A stretch of 10,033 nucleotides of DNA, taken from the NCBI GenBank assembly GCA_018816665.1, contig JAHIVM010000169.1, positions 1 through 10,033 of the forward strand. Direction: 5' to 3'. Position 1 is the stretch's first letter. The number at the start of each line of letters is the position of its first letter. Positions 6,300-10,033 of the stretch are shown here, one piece after another. The DNA comes from Candidatus Zixiibacteriota bacterium. Its GTDB lineage: Bacteria > Zixibacteria > MSB-5A5 > GN15 > FEB-12. The notes below the pieces were generated by a model that was not told the DNA's origin, made no database searches, and was given only the letters and a program-made list of their open reading frames with translations. A program made the position numbers and the translations under genes.

Positions 6300-6565
6300 C
6301 AATGAATAGGGAGCAAAAGGCGGAGATTGTCGCCAAGCACCAGCTGCACGAGACCGATACCGGTTCTCCCGAGGTGCAGATTGCTCTGCTGACCGAACGG
6401 ATCACTCAACTGACCGACCACCTGAAAATGCACAAGAAGGATTTTCACACGCGGCACGGTCTGTTGAAACTCGTGGGGCAGCGTCGCAGGCTGCTAACCT
6501 ACCTCAAGGACAGAGATATTGAAAGTTACCGTGATGTTATCAAGCACCTCGGTCTCAGGCGTTAA
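6296..6565 (+). CDS. rpsO: 30S ribosomal protein S15
   Basis: S15 is a primary 16S rRNA-binding protein of the 30S platform and forms an intersubunit bridge. The 89-aa product has the standard family length and motifs: MTMNREQKAEIVAKHQLHE, then DTGSPEVQIALLTERITQLT, then LKMHKKDFHTRHGLLKLVGQRRRLLTYLK, and a C-terminal LGLRR. The loop HKKDFHTRHGLL has His where many family members have Arg (SRRGLL). The start overlaps the ribF stop by 4 nt (ATGA) and has a good Shine-Dalgarno. The neighbour pnp starts 21 nt after the stop, as in the classic rpsO–pnp pair. Confidence 0.97.
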   Translation: MTMNREQKAEIVAKHQLHETDTGSPEVQIALLTERITQLTDHLKMHKKDFHTRHGLLKLVGQRRRLLTYLKDRDIESYRDVIKHLGLRR

Positions 6566-6573
6566 TAGAAACC

Positions 6574-6579
6574 AGGTGA
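6574..6579 (+). promoter_or_regulatory. Shine-Dalgarno of pnp
   Basis: AGGTGA, a 6-nt match to the consensus GGAGGTGA, lies 7 nt before ATG 6587. A second GAGG at 6580-6583 is only 3 nt from the start. The whole rpsO–pnp gap is 21 nt and is filled by this site. Confidence 0.6.
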
Positions 6580-6586
6580 GAGGTAT

Positions 6587-8695
6587 ATGCCTTATAAAGT
6601 AGAATTGGAATTAGGCGGCCGCACGATGACAATCGAATGCGGCCGAGTGGCCAAGCAGGCCAACGGCGCGGTAACGGTCCAGTACGGTGAGTCAATGGTA
6701 TTGTCCACCGTATGCGCCGAGCCCGAAGCGAAACTGGGCTTCGACTTTTTCCCCCTTACAGTAGAGTATCGGGAAAGATCGTATGCTGCGGGCAAAATCC
6801 CGGGAGGCTTTTTCAAGAGAGAGGGAAGACCCTCAGAAAAGGAAATCCTGTCGGCACGTATTATTGACCGGCCGATCCGGCCGCTCTTTCCTGCAGATTT
6901 CAAGGGTGAAACGCAGGTTATCAACTTCATTATTTCGCACGACCAGCAGAACGATACCGATGTTCTGGCCCTGGTCGGCAGCGGTGCCTGTCTTGCCGTC
7001 TCGGATATTCCGATCAGCAAGACCGTGGCCGGAGTGCGTGTGGGACGGATCGATGGTCAGTTTGTGATCAACCCGACCTTCTCGCAGATGGAAGAATGTG
7101 ACCTGCACATCACCATGGCTGGCTCAGCCGACAGTATTGCCATGGTCGAGGGCGGCGCCAGCGAAGTGTCCGAGGAAGCCGTCATTGAGGCTTTGCAGTT
7201 TGGACACGATCATGTGAAGCAGATTGTGGCGAAGATTGAAGAGCTGCGCCAGATGTGCGGCAAAGAGAAGTTCGAATACGAACCGGTTGCTATCGCGGAA
7301 GATCTCACCAGACGGGTTACGGAACTTGTCGGTGACCGTTTGAGCGAGGCCAATCATATCGCGGATAAGGTTGAGCGTAACGCCAGGAAGAAAGAGATCA
7401 AGGCTGAGATTCTGGAGGCTCTGGCCGAGGAATTTCCGGAAGGTGAAAAGGACATCAAAAACGTCTTTCATGATCTCGACTCCGAAGCCATGCGCAATAT
7501 GATTCTCAAGGAAGGTCGCCGTATTGACGGTCGCAGAATGGACGAGGTTCGCGAGATCACTTGCGAAGTTGGTTTCCTGCCCCGGGCGCACGGCTCGGCC
7601 ATCTTCACGCGCGGCCAGACCCAGTCGCTGGCGGCTACCACGCTGGGTACCAAAGTTGATGAGCAGCGTCTGGATGAACTCGAGGGTGATTCCACCAAGA
7701 GCTTCATGCTGCACTACAACTTCCCGCCGTTCAGTACCGGTGAGACCAAGCAGATCCGCGGTACCAACCGTCGCGAAATCGGTCACGGTAACCTGGCGGA
7801 GCGGTCGCTGTCGCCCGTGATTCCGAACGAATCGAGCTTCCCGTACACGGTGCGGGTCGTTTCCGACATCATGGAATCCAACGGTTCGTCCTCGATGGCT
7901 TCGGTATGTGCCGGTTCCCTGTCCCTTATGGACGCGGGTGTGCCGACCAAAACCGCCGTAGCCGGTATCGCCATGGGGCTCATCAAGAGTGACGACCAGA
8001 CGGCGATTCTGACGGACATCCTTGGTGACGAGGACCACTTCGGTGACATGGACTTCAAGGTGGCCGGCACCTCCGAGGGTATCAATGCCATCCAGATGGA
8101 CATCAAAATCACCGGCCTGGATATCGATACCATGCGCAAGGCGCTCGACCATGCCAAAACGGCCCGTTTGCACATTCTCGGTAAGATGAACGAGGCGCTG
8201 CCGAAGCACCGCGATCAACTCTCTGAGTACGCGCCGCGCATTATCACCCTGCATATCAATCCGGCGAAGATCGGTGAGGTGATTGGCCCCGGTGGTAAAA
8301 TCATCCGCGCCATCGTGGAAGAGACCGGAGCCAAGATTGATATCTCGGACGACGGCACCGTGCTGGTGGCCTCGGTCGACGGTGAAGCCGGTCGGGCCGC
8401 GGTTGCTCGCATTCAGGCGTTGGTCGAAGAGCCGGAAATCGGCCGGGTATACAGCGGCACGGTTCGTCGAACCACGACCTTTGGTGCTTTCGTGGAGATT
8501 ATCCCGGGTACCGACGGTCTCGTTCACATATCCGAACTGGATACCAGTCGGGTGGAGCGGGTAGAGGATATCTGCCGGGTCGGCGATCGCATGGATGTGA
8601 AGGTTCTGAATATCGATCCGGAAGGCAAAGTGCGCCTGTCCCGCAAAGCTCTCCTCGTAGAGGGTGGCGGCGGTGGAAACGGCAACTCGCACTAG
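6587..8695 (+). CDS. pnp: Polyribonucleotide nucleotidyltransferase (PNPase)
   Basis: PNPase is a trimeric 3'-to-5' phosphorolytic exoribonuclease that degrades mRNA and can also add nucleotides. The 702-aa protein is of normal length. It has a first RNase PH domain (residues 1 to ~220, with YRERSYAAGKIPGGFFKREGRPSE and IIDRPIRPLFP), an all-alpha linker domain (~240-310), and a second RNase PH domain (~315-545) with FSTGETKQIRGTNRREIGHG. Its catalytic cluster GDEDHFGDMDFKVAG has Asp 483, Asp 489 and Lys 491, matching E. coli Asp486/Asp492/Lys494. A KH domain with GPGGKII (567-573) and an S1 domain (from 619, with GAFVEI and DGLVHISEL) follow. A short glycine-rich tail ends the protein. No catalytic residue is missing. 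Its products are natural substrates for the NrnA-type enzyme encoded upstream. Confidence 0.98.
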   Translation: MPYKVELELGGRTMTIECGRVAKQANGAVTVQYGESMVLSTVCAEPEAKLGFDFFPLTVEYRERSYAAGKIPGGFFKREGRPSEKEILSARIIDRPIRPLFPADFKGETQVINFIISHDQQNDTDVLALVGSGACLAVSDIPISKTVAGVRVGRIDGQFVINPTFSQMEECDLHITMAGSADSIAMVEGGASEVSEEAVIEALQFGHDHVKQIVAKIEELRQMCGKEKFEYEPVAIAEDLTRRVTELVGDRLSEANHIADKVERNARKKEIKAEILEALAEEFPEGEKDIKNVFHDLDSEAMRNMILKEGRRIDGRRMDEVREITCEVGFLPRAHGSAIFTRGQTQSLAATTLGTKVDEQRLDELEGDSTKSFMLHYNFPPFSTGETKQIRGTNRREIGHGNLAERSLSPVIPNESSFPYTVRVVSDIMESNGSSSMASVCAGSLSLMDAGVPTKTAVAGIAMGLIKSDDQTAILTDILGDEDHFGDMDFKVAGTSEGINAIQMDIKITGLDIDTMRKALDHAKTARLHILGKMNEALPKHRDQLSEYAPRIITLHINPAKIGEVIGPGGKIIRAIVEETGAKIDISDDGTVLVASVDGEAGRAAVARIQALVEEPEIGRVYSGTVRRTTTFGAFVEIIPGTDGLVHISELDTSRVERVEDICRVGDRMDVKVLNIDPEGKVRLSRKALLVEGGGGGNGNSH

Positions 8696-8713
8696 CTTCC
8701 GGTTTGTAACTGT

Positions 8714-8720
8714 AAGGGAG
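8714..8720 (+). promoter_or_regulatory. Shine-Dalgarno supporting the GTG start of the M16 peptidase
   Basis: AAGGGAG at 8714-8720 ends 4 nt before GTG 8725; counted from its AAGG part the spacing is 7 nt. There is no ATG near this point in the frame, so the GTG is well supported. The pnp-to-peptidase gap (8696-8724) contains no terminator-like hairpin. Confidence 0.6.
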
Positions 8721-8724
8721 TATC

Positions 8725-10014
8725 GTGGCCAGATCTCTGAAGATCGAGACACGCGACGGTACCTACCAGAAAACGACGCTTAAGAACGGGCTGCGGGTGG
8801 TGTCCGAGACACTGCCCTCAGTCCGCTCTATTTCTATAGGCGTCTGGGTAGATGTCGGGTCGCGCAAGGAAGGCAACGCCGAGAACGGGCTGTCGCACTT
8901 CATCGAACATATGGTGTTTAAGGGAACGCACCGGCGCCGGGCCAAACAGATTGCGGCATCGCTGGAATCACTGGGCGGCGCGCTGAACGCATTTACCACG
9001 CGGGAACACACCTGTTTCACCGCCCGCGTTCTGGACGAGCACCTGGTTGAGGCGATCGATGTCCTGGCGGACATTGTGTGCCATTCCACTATGACACCGG
9101 TGAACATGAACAGGGAACGCCAGGTGATTTGTGAGGAGATCAAGGAATCGCTCGACACACCGTCGGACCACATTCACGATCTCTTTTCGCAGGCTTACTG
9201 GGGCAAGCATCCGCTCGGGCAGACCATTCTGGGGCCGCCGGAGATTATCAACGGCGTCAGCCGGGGCCACCTGCGCGGGTTCATGAATCGACACTATCGC
9301 AACGAGTCCATTGTGATTGCAGCCAGCGGCGCCGTGTCGCACCGCAAACTGGTCAAACTGGTGCAGGAGCATTTCGAATTTGGCGAGGGGACCGCCGACG
9401 GTCTCACGCCGGTACATCGTGACAGCTTCGTGCCGGTGTCGGTGACGCCTAACGATAGCAACCAGACTCACTTCTGTCTTGGTTTTCCGGGGTTGTCCTA
9501 CAGCGATCCCCGCAAGATGGCAATGCTCTCCTTAACCTCGTACCTGGGTGGCGGCATGTCGTCGGTGCTGTTTCAGAAAATCCGCGAGCAGCGTGGGCTT
9601 GTGTACACCGTGTTCAGTTTCCACGATTGTTACGTCGACAGCGGCATCTTCGGAGTATACCTCGGAACCGATCATACGCGGGTTCGTGAGGCCTGTGATG
9701 TCGTCCTGGATGAATGCCGGCGCATGAAAAAGAAGAAGCTGACAGCATCGGTGCTGGAACTTGCCAAGGCGCAGATCAAGGGGCATCTGATGCTCGGACT
9801 GGAAAGTACGTCCAACCGGCAGAACCGCATTGGACGGCTGGAAATGATGACCGGCGACTTTGTCCAGATCAAAGAAGTGATCAAGGCTATTGATCGGGTC
9901 ACCCCGTCCGACATAGCCCAGCTCGCCAACGAGTGCTTCAACGAGGCCGAGATGACGATCGCCGTCCTCGGCCCGGTGGACAAAAAGGTGTTTGACGGTG
10001 TCGGACGCGCCTGA
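8725..10014 (+). CDS. M16 family zinc metallopeptidase (processing-peptidase-like, YmxG/MlpA type)
   Basis: M16B peptidases are clam-shaped zinc proteases that cleave peptides or leader sequences in a chamber formed by two M16 domains, usually as dimers in bacteria. The 429-aa product has the inverted zinc motif HFIEH at residues 58-62, and Glu 138 in VICEEIKESLD lies 75 residues later, the expected third ligand. An active N-terminal domain is therefore predicted. The C-terminal half has YLGGGMSSVLFQKIREQRGLVY (273-294, quoted in part as the GGGMSS and RGLVY motifs), the substrate-binding element of the family. There is no signal peptide or membrane segment, so it should be cytoplasmic. It starts with GTG and follows pnp by 29 nt, the same place as ymxG/mlpA near pnpA in B. 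subtilis. The substrate is not deducible from the sequence. Confidence 0.93.
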   Translation: MARSLKIETRDGTYQKTTLKNGLRVVSETLPSVRSISIGVWVDVGSRKEGNAENGLSHFIEHMVFKGTHRRRAKQIAASLESLGGALNAFTTREHTCFTARVLDEHLVEAIDVLADIVCHSTMTPVNMNRERQVICEEIKESLDTPSDHIHDLFSQAYWGKHPLGQTILGPPEIINGVSRGHLRGFMNRHYRNESIVIAASGAVSHRKLVKLVQEHFEFGEGTADGLTPVHRDSFVPVSVTPNDSNQTHFCLGFPGLSYSDPRKMAMLSLTSYLGGGMSSVLFQKIREQRGLVYTVFSFHDCYVDSGIFGVYLGTDHTRVREACDVVLDECRRMKKKKLTASVLELAKAQIKGHLMLGLESTSNRQNRIGRLEMMTGDFVQIKEVIKAIDRVTPSDIAQLANECFNEAEMTIAVLGPVDKKVFDGVGRA

Positions 10015-10033
10015 TGACAGGCCTCATCCAGCG
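10014..10033 (+). CDS. Possible start of the next operon gene (first codons only)
   Basis: An ATG at 10014-10016 overlaps the peptidase stop as TGATG and reads MTGLIQ to the window edge. A weak GGA lies 8 nt upstream. This overlap resembles the tight spacing elsewhere in the operon, but six codons are too few to identify a product or to be sure the start is used. Confidence 0.35.

Noticed and set aside
7124..8752. Long antisense open frame (542 codons) opposite pnp
   Set aside because: It mirrors a conserved, fully intact pnp gene. GC-rich third codon positions make stop codons rare in this antisense frame, and the translation has no recognisable domain.
1..10033. Search for a new defence, mobile or CRISPR-like system
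   Set aside because: All sequence is accounted for by conserved housekeeping genes with gaps under 70 nt; there are no arrays, terminal inverted repeats, integrase, transposase or foreign base composition.

Overview
The window is a compact, single-strand (+) run of bacterial housekeeping genes from the nusA–infB translation/RNA operon: nusA (3' end only), infB, rbfA, a DHH/DHHA1 phosphoesterase of the NrnA type, truB, ribF, rpsO, pnp, an M16 zinc peptidase of the YmxG/MlpA type, and perhaps the first codons of a further gene. The DNA is moderately GC-rich with GC-rich third codon positions, and nothing looks horizontally acquired. The order matches the widely conserved nusA–infB–rbfA–truB–ribF–rpsO–pnp–M16 order, best known from Bacillus subtilis but present in many phyla. 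The organism is a bacterium. Gene order and protein style would fit an environmental lineage such as an FCB-group candidate phylum or a deltaproteobacterium-like group, but the phylum cannot be fixed from this sequence alone.

Layout: 1-489 encodes the end of NusA, with the end of its second KH domain, a helix-hairpin-helix domain and a strongly acidic tail. 490-555 is the largest gap and holds only the infB ribosome-binding region; the YlxR and L7Ae-like genes found here in Firmicutes are absent. 556-3018 is infB, followed by rbfA (3059-3418), nrnA (3447-4421), truB (4405-5355), ribF (5352-6299), rpsO (6296-6565), pnp (6587-8695) and the M16 peptidase (8725-10014). From nrnA to rpsO each gene overlaps the next (17 nt, then 4 nt, then 4 nt), which implies translational coupling. 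No gap exceeds 66 nt, and I see no rho-independent terminator, RNA gene, mobile element or CRISPR array.

How the genes work together: NusA acts in transcription elongation and termination. IF2, RbfA and S15 build and start the 30S ribosome. TruB makes pseudouridine 55 in tRNA. PNPase degrades mRNA to short oligonucleotides and NrnA finishes those oligonucleotides (and can act on pAp). RibF supplies FMN and FAD, and the M16 protease is a cytoplasmic peptidase of unclear substrate that habitually sits next to pnp. This is a coherent RNA/translation operon. I found no undescribed system. The points worth a second look are sequence-level oddities: a Ser in place of Asn in the IF2 G4 motif, a Glu at the DHH motif II position, repeat-bearing low-complexity segments in NusA and IF2, and several start-site choices.
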